This document shows positions 15,537-23,803 of a stretch of 64,000 nucleotides of DNA, in pieces. The translations under genes and the position numbers were made by a program. The stretch is from Candidatus Gastranaerophilales bacterium (lineage in GTDB: Bacteria; Cyanobacteriota; Vampirovibrionia; Gastranaerophilales; Gastranaerophilaceae), in assembly GCA_910586855.1 (NCBI GenBank), contig CAJUJH010000002.1, positions 372,001-436,000 on the forward strand, in the 5' to 3' direction. Position 1 is the first letter of the stretch; each line of letters opens with the position of its first letter. The notes beneath the pieces were generated by a model, which was not told the DNA's origin, did no database searches, and saw nothing but the letters and a program-made list of their open reading frames with translations.

Positions 15537-16523
15537 ATGAGGAAACAAATTAGTATAATTGTTCCGGTATTTAACGCTTACAACACTCTTTTTCGTTGTT
15601 TAAAAAGCTTAATTTGCCAGACGTATAAAAATATTGAAATAATTTGCATAGATAACGGTTCAAGTGATAAATCTCTTGAAGTTTTGGAAAATTTTGCAAA
15701 AAAAGACAATAGAGTAAAAATAATAAGCAAAATAAATGATGGTTACGGAAGCTCCTGCAATATTGGAATAAATGTTGCTTCCGGTGAGTATTTGTCAATA
15801 GTTGAAGCTTCAGGATTTTGTCATAAAAAAATGTTTGATAATCTGTTAAGACTTGCAGAAAAATCAGAAGCGGATATTGTAAAGTCACCTTATTATAAAA
15901 TTACGGATAAGGATGATATCAAAAGCGGTTTTGAAATTCAAAGTAAGGTGGATTGGAATAAACGCTGTAAAATTCCAAACTGGTTTTTTAGGATAAATGA
16001 GTGCCCGTCTTTTTTGAGCTTTCATCCGGCTATTTTTTCAAGTCTTTATAAAAAGAGTTTTTTGAATAACAATAGCATAAGGTTTGTAGAGGCAAGAGGG
16101 CAAAATTCTTTTGTTGATATGCCTTTTTCTATTGAAACGATGCTTTTAGCAAAAAAGATTGTGTATACTGATAATCCTTATTATTGTCACAGGCACAGCA
16201 TGATTGATTTTCAAAATCCTGAAGATTGCATTTTCCCATTTGATAGAATTGAGGAAGTTTTTCAGATACTTATAGGTCAAAAGATTAAAGATAAAAACGT
16301 AACTGCAAATATTTATAAAAGGGTATTAAAGCTTATAAATATAGTATTTACCGCTTTAGACAGGGAAGAAAAATTTGATATTAAAAATATGCCGTATGAA
16401 GTTCAGCTTCGAATTGAAAAGATAATCTCTTCTTTGGATGAAGACATAGTAAATAATAGTCTTTTTATAGATGATTTTGAAAGAAGATTTTTTAATCTTT
16501 TGTCGCCAAATAAAATTCTTTAA
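15537..16523 (+). CDS. Family 2 glycosyltransferase with altered metal-binding motif
   Basis: A 328-residue protein opening ISIIVPVFNAYNTLFRCLKS, then IICIDNGSSDKSLEVL and GYGSSCNIGINVASGEYLSI, the GT-A nucleotide-binding frame. The usual DXD position reads VEASGFC (about residues 89-95), so the acidic metal ligands are changed. It probably works on surface polysaccharide beside glf, in one transcript with it; AAAAGG sits just before the ATG. Its last 32 bases overlap the end of the convergent gene at 16492. Confidence 0.8.
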   Translation: MRKQISIIVPVFNAYNTLFRCLKSLICQTYKNIEIICIDNGSSDKSLEVLENFAKKDNRVKIISKINDGYGSSCNIGINVASGEYLSIVEASGFCHKKMFDNLLRLAEKSEADIVKSPYYKITDKDDIKSGFEIQSKVDWNKRCKIPNWFFRINECPSFLSFHPAIFSSLYKKSFLNNNSIRFVEARGQNSFVDMPFSIETMLLAKKIVYTDNPYYCHRHSMIDFQNPEDCIFPFDRIEEVFQILIGQKIKDKNVTANIYKRVLKLINIVFTALDREEKFDIKNMPYEVQLRIEKIISSLDEDIVNNSLFIDDFERRFFNLLSPNKIL

Positions 16524-17637
16524 GATTATCTAAAAGAATTTTTAGATTTTGAACAGAGCTTTTTAAAATTTCTTCTCTTTGGACATAAAGATTATTTTGC
16601 AATGTCAGATATTCTTCATTGCTTATCTCAATTGCTTTTTGCATTGCAAGATGAAAATCATCATTTTTATCATAAATTATAGAATTTTCAAAATTAAATC
16701 CGTGAGGAATAGAAAAAACATTATTTATAAGAGGGGGTAGAAGAAAACCTCTTATAAGTTGAAATGAACCGGAAGTACCCGTTGTAATATACCTTAGATG
16801 CTCTTTTAGGTTTGGGTCTAAAAGAGGTAGATAAAAATCGGATTTTTCAAGCTCTTTATATAATTCTTCAAATCCAAGCTTTCCTTTAATATTAATAAAA
16901 TCTTTCAGATTGCAGGGAACACAGTCATTAGAATTATCTCCAACTATGTTTATTTCAAAATTTTTGATATTTTTTTCTATAAGTTTTTGCACTGCATCAA
17001 AAAGCAGAGAAGAGCTTTTTCTTGAACCTTCCAGCTTTCCTGTTATTATAAAAGTTATTTTTTTATTCTTGTTTTTTGGTTTATTTTCTTTAAAATAACA
17101 TGGATTTACTACATAAAGACTGTCATTTTTCTTTAAAATCCTTGATAAAACAATAGCTCCATTTTTACTTTCTTTGTCATAATCTTCAATATGGTGAAGA
17201 ACATGGGCTGTACCATATTTTGGAAGGTGCTTTATGTTAAAATGGTCAAAAATTGTTGATTGAAGAGAAGATTTGTCAGGTGTCGGGTAATATAATCTGT
17301 AAGATGTAAAGATTATAAAGCTATATTCTTTAATTTTTTTAAGCTTAAGTATATTTTTGATACCCGGAATATTGCAATAATATATTTTATCAGCATTTGA
17401 AGGGGGAAGGAAATTTTTTTGTTCAATCCTTGTAATTATTTCTACATTAAAATGTAAATCATTTAAAAATTTTATAAAAGAAGGCAGAAGCTCTGTATGG
17501 CTGTTATTTGCTTCAATCAAAAGCACAGTATTATTTTTGGGATTATTTTTTATGATGCGCAAAGCTTCAATACAGCTCAAAACCTTTTGAACTGCTCTTT
17601 TTTTTATCTGCCCTAAATGGAATTTAATTCTACCCAA
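16492..17637 (-). CDS. GT-B-fold glycosyltransferase-like protein
   Basis: A 381-residue protein. The N-terminal half has a Rossmann-like start (NTVLLIEANNSHTELLPSFIKFLND). The C-terminal half has KKITFIITGKLEGSRKSSSLLFDAV, INIVGD, IKGKLGFEELYKELEKSDFYLPLLDP and TTGTSGSFQLIRGFLLPP, which is the layout of GT4/GT1 retaining transferases. The usual E-x7-E motif is not clear, so the reaction is unassigned. It is convergent with the GT2 gene and downstream of two tandem terminators that end the tRNA-Gly transcript. Confidence 0.6.
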   Translation of the reverse strand: MGRIKFHLGQIKKRAVQKVLSCIEALRIIKNNPKNNTVLLIEANNSHTELLPSFIKFLNDLHFNVEIITRIEQKNFLPPSNADKIYYCNIPGIKNILKLKKIKEYSFIIFTSYRLYYPTPDKSSLQSTIFDHFNIKHLPKYGTAHVLHHIEDYDKESKNGAIVLSRILKKNDSLYVVNPCYFKENKPKNKNKKITFIITGKLEGSRKSSSLLFDAVQKLIEKNIKNFEINIVGDNSNDCVPCNLKDFINIKGKLGFEELYKELEKSDFYLPLLDPNLKEHLRYITTGTSGSFQLIRGFLLPPLINNVFSIPHGFNFENSIIYDKNDDFHLAMQKAIEISNEEYLTLQNNLYVQREEILKSSVQNLKILLDNLKEFYLATKD

Positions 17638-17680
17638 GATTATCCTTTTAAATACTTGAGATACTGCTCTAAATAATAAA

Positions 17681-17702
17681 AAAACCCAGCTAACGGGTTT
17701 TA
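17681..17702 (-). terminator. Terminator on the minus strand, second after tRNA-Gly
   Basis: AAAACCC/GGGTTTT with loop GTTAGCT, followed on the minus strand by further Ts. It lies between tRNA-Gly and the glycosyltransferase start at 17637. Confidence 0.75.
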
Positions 17703-17707
17703 CCTAT

Positions 17708-17730
17708 TAAAAAATCGCCTTTTGGCGATT
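17708..17730 (-). terminator. Terminator of tRNA-Gly
   Basis: A perfect 7-bp stem AATCGCC/GGCGATT (17713-17719, 17724-17730) with a four-base loop. On the minus strand a T run follows. It lies directly after tRNA-Gly. Confidence 0.85.
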
Positions 17731-17732
17731 AA

Positions 17733-17807
17733 TGGAGCGGGAGACGAGGCTCGAACTCGCGACATCTTCCTTGGCAAGGAAGCATTCTACCACTGAATTA
17801 CTCCCGC
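17733..17807 (-). tRNA. tRNA-Gly (anticodon GCC)
   Basis: A cloverleaf on the minus strand with acceptor GCGGGAG/CTCCCGC, discriminator T and an encoded CCA. Anticodon stem CTTCC/GGAAG encloses loop TTGCCAA, giving GCC. The T arm is GCGAG TTCGAGC CTCGT. Unlike most other tRNA genes here it shows no duplicated end. Two terminators follow. Confidence 0.97.
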
Positions 17808-18005
17808 ATATTTTATTCTTGCCTTGTTGAGATTATCTTACAATGGTCATAAAAAAAATTCAAGTAATTTTTTTAAAAAAATAAAATTCCAGATATTATA
17901 CATATTTTGCCTGATATCTGCAGGGTGAAAATGCCCTTATAAAATTTCACAAATTCTTTTTTTATACTAGAATGTTGTCATGAAAGTTTTAAAGGAGATT
18001 ATCTA

Positions 18006-19685
18006 ATGAGAGAATTATCACCACTACACAAAGAAAGATTAACCTATAAACCAAAATTGGCAGGTGCGCTTCAATCAGGCATACAAAATATTAAAGTGTC
18101 ATTTGGCGCAAAAACAAGCGCAGTAAAAGATGCTGCAGATATTCAAAATCTATTTTCACATGTTTATGGTGAACCCATTGCAACATTTGATTGCTCAAAT
18201 GGTTCTTCTTTAAATCTGGAAGCTAAAAATGTCGGCGTTATTTTATCAGGCGGACAAGCTCCCGGCGGACACAATGTTATTGCAGGACTATATGATGCAC
18301 TTAAAGCTGCTAATTCTAAAAATGAACTATACGGCTTTTTGGGCGGTCCAAGCGGTATAGTTGAAGCTCAATATGTAAAATTTGATGATGAATTTATCAA
18401 CAGATACAGAAATACAGGCGGTTTTGATATTATCGGTTCAGGCAGAACAAAACTTGAAACAGAAGAACAGTTTGAAAAAACTTTAGCAAATTGCAAAAAA
18501 TTAAATATTGATGCCATTGTTATCATTGGCGGAGATGATTCAAATACAAATGCTTGCATGCTTGCTGAGTGGTTAAAGGCTAAAAATACAGGTATTCAAG
18601 TTATAGGCTGTCCTAAAACAATAGATGGCGACCTTAAAAATGACCAGATTGAAATTTCATTCGGTTTTGATACAGCAACAAAAACCTATGCTGAACTTAT
18701 CGGAAACATTCAAAGAGATGCTAATTCAGCTAAAAAATACTGGCACTTTATAAAATTAATGGGCAGAAGTGCAACGCACGTTGGTTTAGAGGTTGCTCTT
18801 CAAACACAGCCTAACATTTGTTTGATTTCAGAAGAAGTTGAAGCTAAAAAACAATCATTAGAAAGCATTGTTGATTATATTGCAAATATTGTAGCTGAGC
18901 GCGGCAATAACGGTAAAAACTTTGGTGTAGCTTTGATTCCTGAAGGCTTAATTGAATTTATTCCTGAAATGAAGACTATGATTCAAAATTTAAATGATAT
19001 TCTTGCAGTTTTAGAGAAGGAAGAAACTTTTGTAAATGCCGCAAATGTTGACAAATATCAAATTATTTCTTCAAAATTAAGTGCTGATAATGCAAAAGTA
19101 TTTTCAAGCCTTCCTGATATGATTAAAGCTCAATTATTAATGGATAGAGACCCGCATGGCAATGTTCAGGTTTCAAAAATTGAAACAGAGAAACTTTTGA
19201 TTGAGATGGTAAAAGTGAAATTAGCCCAAATGAAAGCTAATGGTAAATATACAGGTAAATTCTCAGACCAGGCTCACTTCTTTGGTTATGAAGGAAGATG
19301 TGCAATGCCGAGCAACTTTGATGCTGATTATTGTTATTCATTAGGGTATAATGCTTTTGCTTTAATTTCTGCAGGATTAACAGGATATCTATCAAGTGTT
19401 AAAAACTTAACAAAGCCTGCTAACCAATGGCTTGCAGGCGGTGTTCCTTTAACAATGATGATGAATATGGAAAAACGTCATGGCAAGATGAAACCGGTTA
19501 TTCAAAAAGCACTTGTTGAATTGGACGGACCTGTATTTAAAGAATTTGAGGCAAACAGGGAAAAATGGGCAAAAACAGATTGCTATGTATTCCCGGGTGC
19601 TATTCAATACTTTGGACCTAGCGAAGTTTGTGATATCACTACGCTTACACTTCAATTAGAATCAAAAAAACCTGCTAATGTATAA
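18006..19685 (+). CDS. pfp: Pyrophosphate-dependent 6-phosphofructokinase
   Basis: A 559-residue enzyme of the long PFP group, phosphorylating fructose 6-phosphate with PPi, reversibly. VGVILSGGQAPGGHN is the phosphate-donor loop. IIGGDDSNTNA has the second Asp typical of PPi use, where ATP enzymes have Gly. CPKTIDGDLKND is the catalytic segment with the PPi-specific Lys. MGRSATHVGLEVAL and ALIPEGLIEFIPE complete the core. The start is set by AAAGGAG. It lies alone between tRNA-Gly (opposite strand) and a strong terminator. Using PPi makes glycolysis cheaper in ATP. Confidence 0.95.
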   Translation: MRELSPLHKERLTYKPKLAGALQSGIQNIKVSFGAKTSAVKDAADIQNLFSHVYGEPIATFDCSNGSSLNLEAKNVGVILSGGQAPGGHNVIAGLYDALKAANSKNELYGFLGGPSGIVEAQYVKFDDEFINRYRNTGGFDIIGSGRTKLETEEQFEKTLANCKKLNIDAIVIIGGDDSNTNACMLAEWLKAKNTGIQVIGCPKTIDGDLKNDQIEISFGFDTATKTYAELIGNIQRDANSAKKYWHFIKLMGRSATHVGLEVALQTQPNICLISEEVEAKKQSLESIVDYIANIVAERGNNGKNFGVALIPEGLIEFIPEMKTMIQNLNDILAVLEKEETFVNAANVDKYQIISSKLSADNAKVFSSLPDMIKAQLLMDRDPHGNVQVSKIETEKLLIEMVKVKLAQMKANGKYTGKFSDQAHFFGYEGRCAMPSNFDADYCYSLGYNAFALISAGLTGYLSSVKNLTKPANQWLAGGVPLTMMMNMEKRHGKMKPVIQKALVELDGPVFKEFEANREKWAKTDCYVFPGAIQYFGPSEVCDITTLTLQLESKKPANV

Positions 19686-19719
19686 TTGAACTAATTGAGT
19701 AATTGAAGTGAATAAAATA

Positions 19720-19755
19720 AATTTAAAGCCCCTGATTTTAAAGGGGCTTTAAATT
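19720..19755. terminator. Bidirectional terminator after pfp
   Basis: A perfect 13-bp stem, AATTTAAAGCCCC pairing with GGGGCTTTAAATT around a 10-base loop, with A/T-rich arms on both sides. It separates pfp from the convergent gene at 19803. Confidence 0.9.
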
Positions 19756-19802
19756 TATAATTTATGGTTTTTATAAGTGTAAAAACCAGCTTTATCTATT
19801 AG

Positions 19803-20378
19803 TTAATCCAACGTAATGTTTTCAATATCAATGGTATCTTTATATATTTTACCATTTATATAATCAAATTTTTGCTGTTGTATTGCACTTAAAACTTTTG
19901 CTGCATCCAGTTCTTTTGGCTTGTTTTTGAATCTGCAGTTATTTTTTATTGCGCTCATCCAGATTTCACCTTCATACTTACACTTTTCTATAACCCATTG
20001 TGAAAGATGCCCGACAAAATCTTTTTTGGAAAGATTAGTTGGATTCTTTTTTACTTCATTTTGATAATATTTCTTTTGGTTTTTCGTAAATGTACCATAA
20101 GCCCTTTTATCTCTTGTACCTGTGGTAACAAGAAGGTATGCTGGAAACTCATTAACACTGTATCCTTCTCCTATAGTATTTATTGTGCCTTCTATTTCTT
20201 TTGGGCAATGCTTTTTATAGTCATATGGGTCGTTTAATAGAAGCTTATCAGAACTATTATTGCTTGAATCTATTATGCCGAATTTTAATATATCGTGAAC
20301 TTTGCGGACATCTTCGCCCTTGCCTGATACAAAGTACGCACCTTTAAAAGATGCACTAGAAATTTTGCTTATATTCAT
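19803..20378 (-). CDS. Hypothetical protein with MNIS...SFKG start
   Basis: A 191-residue protein of unknown function. It opens MNISKISSASFKGAYFVSGK, the same MNIS/FKG start seen in other unrelated proteins here. No transmembrane segment or signal peptide follows. The body has lysine- and asparagine-rich stretches, a few aromatic motifs (DPYDYKKHCPKEIEG, SQWVIEKCKYEGEIW) and no catalytic signature I recognise. It is convergent with pfp across the terminator and divergent from mscL. Confidence 0.6.
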   Translation of the reverse strand: MNISKISSASFKGAYFVSGKGEDVRKVHDILKFGIIDSSNNSSDKLLLNDPYDYKKHCPKEIEGTINTIGEGYSVNEFPAYLLVTTGTRDKRAYGTFTKNQKKYYQNEVKKNPTNLSKKDFVGHLSQWVIEKCKYEGEIWMSAIKNNCRFKNKPKELDAAKVLSAIQQQKFDYINGKIYKDTIDIENITLD

Positions 20379-20518
20379 AGATTATTCCTATCCTCTTTTT
20401 CGTGCTAATGCTTTTAGTATGGTTTTAGTATAGATATAAGTATTCTGAATAAAATTGTTTGCCATATATTTTGTTAAATTTTTTATGGTAAAATTTACAA
20501 AAGAAAGAGGATGAGCTT

Positions 20519-20998
20519 ATGTTGAATAAAGTCAAAAAATGGACAGATGAATTTAAAACTTTTGCTATCAAAGGGAATGTAATAGATATGGCTGTTGGTA
20601 TAATAATTGGTGCAGCTTTTGGTAAGATTGTTGATTCAATGGTAAAAGATATTATCATGCCTCCTATGGGTTGGATTATGGGCAGGGTGGATTTTGCAAA
20701 TCTTTACCTTACTTTGCCTAATTATGACGGCAAAATTGTTCAATATCCATCTCTTGAAGCAGCACAGGCTGCAGGTGCTGTTACCATTAATTACGGACTA
20801 TTTATAAATACACTCATAAGTTTCATTTTTGTTGCGTTTGCTGTATTTTTGCTTATAAAATTTATTAATAAGCTAAGGGCTGCAGTTGAAAAGAAAGAGG
20901 AAACCCAGGTGCAGGCTGATACAAAAACATGTCCTAAATGCTTTTCTGTAATTAATATTAACGCAACAAAATGCCCTTATTGCACAACTGATTTATAA
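20519..20998 (+). CDS. mscL: Large-conductance mechanosensitive channel with C-terminal zinc ribbon
   Basis: A 159-residue MscL that opens under osmotic down-shock. The N-terminal amphipathic helix and first pore helix are DEFKTFAIKGNVIDMAVGIIIGAAFGKIVDSMVKDIIMPP. A periplasmic loop and second helix (FINTLISFIFVAFAVFLLIKFINKL) follow. After the usual cytoplasmic helix the protein adds two CxxC pairs, C138/C141 and C152/C155, a small zinc ribbon absent from model MscL proteins. It is alone, upstream of ychF. Confidence 0.93.
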   Translation: MLNKVKKWTDEFKTFAIKGNVIDMAVGIIIGAAFGKIVDSMVKDIIMPPMGWIMGRVDFANLYLTLPNYDGKIVQYPSLEAAQAAGAVTINYGLFINTLISFIFVAFAVFLLIKFINKLRAAVEKKEETQVQADTKTCPKCFSVININATKCPYCTTDL

Positions 20999-21050
20999 TA
21001 ACTAATTGTATGCGGGTTATAGCCGCACAAAGAATAAAGGATAAAGAATA

Positions 21051-22148
21051 ATGCTAAAAGCTGGAATAGTAGGACTTCCAAACGTAGGTAAATCAACACT
21101 TTTTAATGCACTGACACTTTCTGCTAATGCGCAAAGTGCAAATTACCCGTTTTGCACGATTGAACCAAATGTAGGCGTTGTAACCGTGCCGGATGAGAGA
21201 CTTTATGTCTTGCAGGATTTGGTTAAAACGCAAACGGTTATTCCTACCGCTATTGAATTTGTAGATATTGCAGGACTTGTAAAAGGTGCAAGCAAGGGAG
21301 AGGGGCTTGGAAACCAGTTTTTGCACAATATTAGGGAGGTAGATGCGATAATCCAGGTGGTTCGCTGTTTTGACGACCCTAATACAATCCATGTGAATGG
21401 TAAAATTGACCCTATAGATGATATTGAAACAATAAATACAGAACTTGCACTTGCTGATATTTCAAGCCTTGAAAATCGTTTGAAAAGAATTGCAAAACAG
21501 GTAAAAGCAGGTGATAAAGAAGCTGTGCTCGAAAACTCTGTTATAGAAAGGCTTATGCCTTATCTTGAACAGGGAAGCTTTATAAATATTAAAGAAATTT
21601 TTAATGAAGAGGAATTAAAGGTTTTACACCATTTTCATCTTTTAATGACAAAACCTGTTATTTATTGTGCCAATGTAGCTGAACACGAGCTTGCAGCTGG
21701 TAATGAATATGTGGAGCGCGTAAGGGAATATGCTAAAAAATGCAATGCTGATGTTGTTATGATTTGCGCGCAAATAGAAGCAGAGCTTGTATCTTTAGGA
21801 AAAGAGGAAGCTGAAAATTACCTAAAAGAGCTTGGGGTAACAAGTTCCGGTATTGAAAAGATGATAAAATCCGCATATGATATTTTAAATCTTCAGACTT
21901 ATATCACAGCAGGTGAAAAAGAAGTTCGGGCATGGACTATCACAAAAGGTACAAAAGCTCCTGCTGCTGCCGGTGTCATTCATACTGATTTTGAAAAAGG
22001 TTTTATTAAGGCAGAAGTTGTATCTTATGATGATTTTATTTCGGCAGGCAGCTGGGCCGGCGCCAGAGAAAAGGGTGTAGCGCGCCTGGAGGGAAAAGAG
22101 TATGTTGTTCAGGATGGAGATATAATGCTTTTCAGGTTTAATAATTAA
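21051..22148 (+). CDS. ychF: Redox-regulated ATPase YchF (Obg-like)
   Basis: A 365-residue P-loop protein. The Walker A is GLPNVGKST at residues 7-15. PNVGVVTVPDERL, FVDIAGLVKGASKGEGLGNQFL and the C-terminal TGS domain (TAGEKEVRAWTITKGTKAPAAAG...FIKAEVVSYDDF) are the YchF signature. It binds ribosomes and prefers ATP over GTP, with roles in stress translation. The start is fixed by AAAGG before 21051. It is probably a single-gene transcript. Confidence 0.96.
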   Translation: MLKAGIVGLPNVGKSTLFNALTLSANAQSANYPFCTIEPNVGVVTVPDERLYVLQDLVKTQTVIPTAIEFVDIAGLVKGASKGEGLGNQFLHNIREVDAIIQVVRCFDDPNTIHVNGKIDPIDDIETINTELALADISSLENRLKRIAKQVKAGDKEAVLENSVIERLMPYLEQGSFINIKEIFNEEELKVLHHFHLLMTKPVIYCANVAEHELAAGNEYVERVREYAKKCNADVVMICAQIEAELVSLGKEEAENYLKELGVTSSGIEKMIKSAYDILNLQTYITAGEKEVRAWTITKGTKAPAAAGVIHTDFEKGFIKAEVVSYDDFISAGSWAGAREKGVARLEGKEYVVQDGDIMLFRFNN

Positions 22149-22242
22149 ATCTTTATGTAAGTTTTTAGTGTTTATTGAAGAACTTTTTAGGGATAGCTGA
22201 AACAATTCAGCAAGCTGGTATATAGTATAAAAGGAGATATTT

Positions 22243-22632
22243 ATGAATACGTTTTTTTGCTCAATGTTTGCATTTTTATCACTTGCTTCTTGCACGTTTT
22301 TAAATGATGTTGCAGGGAATGAGTATAAGCTTGTAAGTCCAAAATATCCAATTGATGTTACTTTAGGGTTAAACAAAAAAGGCGGATACTACGGCGGTGC
22401 TTTAAACAGATATTTTGGCACATATAAGTTTTCGGGAAATACGGTAACTTTTGGTCTTATGGCATCAACTAAAATGGCCGGCGCACCTGAAGATATGAAA
22501 GCTGAAGATGAATATTTTCAAAATTTTGGCGGCGAGATGGAATATAAGTTTGAAAACAATAAACTTATCTTGAAAAAAGAATCAGGCAAAGAACTAACTT
22601 ATGAAAAAGTTAAAAAGATTGAAAACAAATAA
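22243..22632 (+). CDS. META-domain lipoprotein
   Basis: A 129-residue protein with a lipobox L14-A15-S16-C17 (LSLASC), so it is predicted to be lipidated at Cys17 although the signal lacks a basic N-region. The rest follows the META/HslJ pattern: VTLGLNKKGGYYGGALNRYFGTYKFSG, then VTFGLMASTKMAGAPEDMKAEDEYF. META proteins are associated with the envelope and stress or motility; a precise role is unknown. AAAAGGAG lies before the ATG and a terminator follows. Confidence 0.75.
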   Translation: MNTFFCSMFAFLSLASCTFLNDVAGNEYKLVSPKYPIDVTLGLNKKGGYYGGALNRYFGTYKFSGNTVTFGLMASTKMAGAPEDMKAEDEYFQNFGGEMEYKFENNKLILKKESGKELTYEKVKKIENK

Positions 22633-22656
22633 GCAAATTATCAAATATTGATTTTA

Positions 22657-22690
22657 ATATCCGATTACTTTGTTAATCGGATATTTTTTA
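22657..22690 (+). terminator. Terminator between META protein and convergent gene
   Basis: A perfect 11-bp stem ATATCCGATTA/TAATCGGATAT with a six-base loop, followed by TTTTTT on the plus strand. It also sits at the end of the convergent minus-strand gene. Confidence 0.9.
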
Positions 22691-23194
22691 CCCTGCAATA
22701 TATTCTATATATTTTTCTAAAACATTGTAGCCGTCATACAATTCTCCTAATCTTATAAGGGAATTATTAGCCTGTAAAAATTTTAATTCTTTTACCCGGA
22801 TTTCAAAAATCGTATCAGAGTGCGTTTTCTTTAAAATATCCCCTGTTTTTGACCATTCTATAAGGGTTTCAAGTTCATTATACATTGAATGCGATGTGGT
22901 TTCTTCCAAAAGTTTCATGCCATACTGTCTTAAAAGTGATGTTTCGGAGTTTGTAATCCTTGAATTTACAGCAGAAAACCCGAAGATTTTTTTAATTACC
23001 ATATAATTATTTGCAACTTCTTTTTGCTTGTGAGATACTCTGCTTTTTCTAAAGAGGCTTTGCAGGCTTATGTTTTCAAACCCTTCTGCCCCGTTTGAAA
23101 AATTTTTTCCATATAATCTTTGTCTGTTATCAACAGAATACATTGATTTTAAATTTCCCCAAAAAAAGTCTTTAAAGATTTCTCTTATAATCAT
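22688..23194 (-). CDS. Hypothetical protein
   Basis: A 168-residue protein I do not recognise. It is basic and mostly helical in pattern (VSHKQKEVANNYMVIKKIFGF, EIRVKELKFLQANNSLIRLGELY), without a signal peptide, membrane helix or known catalytic motif. It ends at a shared terminator with the META-domain gene, and about 150 AT-rich bases separate its start from ndk. Confidence 0.5.
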   Translation of the reverse strand: MIIREIFKDFFWGNLKSMYSVDNRQRLYGKNFSNGAEGFENISLQSLFRKSRVSHKQKEVANNYMVIKKIFGFSAVNSRITNSETSLLRQYGMKLLEETTSHSMYNELETLIEWSKTGDILKKTHSDTIFEIRVKELKFLQANNSLIRLGELYDGYNVLEKYIEYIAG

Positions 23195-23271
23195 AAAAAA
23201 AATTAATTAAAAAATAAATAAAAGGTTAAAAAATGACACAAAAATTTACTTAATAAAAAATATGACAATAT

Positions 23272-23301
23272 TTGGCAGCCTTCTTTTCTTTGGTGTATAA
23301 T
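23272..23301 (+). promoter_or_regulatory. Promoter of ndk-tgt
   Basis: TTGGCA (23272-23277) and TATAAT (23296-23301) spaced by 18 bp, about 40 bases before the ndk start. Confidence 0.55.
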
Positions 23302-23341
23302 TGCTAAAGAAATTTAGTATTCTTGAAAAAGGAAAAGTATT

Positions 23342-23794
23342 ATGGAAAGAACATTTGTGGCTCTAAAACCGGATTCTGTTAAACGCGGTTTGATGGGGAA
23401 AATCCTATCGAGGTTTGAAGATAAGGGATATAAAATTATTGCAATGAAATTAACAAATGTTTCAAAAGATTTGGCTGCAAAACATTATGCGGAGCATTTT
23501 GGAAAGCCTTTCTATGATTCTTTAATTGAATATATAACGTCAGGTCCTGTTCTTGCTATGATTTTGGAAGGCGAGAATGCAATTTTAGGAGTTCGTCATA
23601 TAGTTGGAAAAACTAATCCTGATGAGGCAGATGTAGGTTCTATCAGGGCTGATTTTTGCACAGTAAAAGAATATAACGCAGTTCATGCTTCTGACTGCCC
23701 AGATTCAGCTAAAAGAGAGATGGGGCTTTGGTTTGCGGAAAATGAAATTTGCAGTAACTACAAAACAATGCTCGAAATTGTTATGGGAGTTTAA
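23342..23794 (+). CDS. ndk: Nucleoside diphosphate kinase
   Basis: A 150-residue enzyme transferring the gamma-phosphate of ATP to other (d)NDPs. It starts ERTFVALKPDSVKRGLMGKIL. The substrate site is RHIVGKTNPDEADVGSIRADF, and the catalytic histidine lies in NAVHASDCPDSAKREMGLWF. It supplies dNTPs together with NrdDG and ThyX. tgt starts nine bases after its stop, so the two form an operon from the promoter at 23272. Confidence 0.97.
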   Translation: MERTFVALKPDSVKRGLMGKILSRFEDKGYKIIAMKLTNVSKDLAAKHYAEHFGKPFYDSLIEYITSGPVLAMILEGENAILGVRHIVGKTNPDEADVGSIRADFCTVKEYNAVHASDCPDSAKREMGLWFAENEICSNYKTMLEIVMGV

Positions 23795-23803
23795 TTTTAT
23801 TTT

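Noticed and set aside
18090..18130. NIKVSFGAKTS in pfp as another case of the N-terminal FKG-type motif
   Set aside because: Long PFP enzymes have an equivalent NIK... segment at this point, so it belongs to the enzyme rather than being an added tag.
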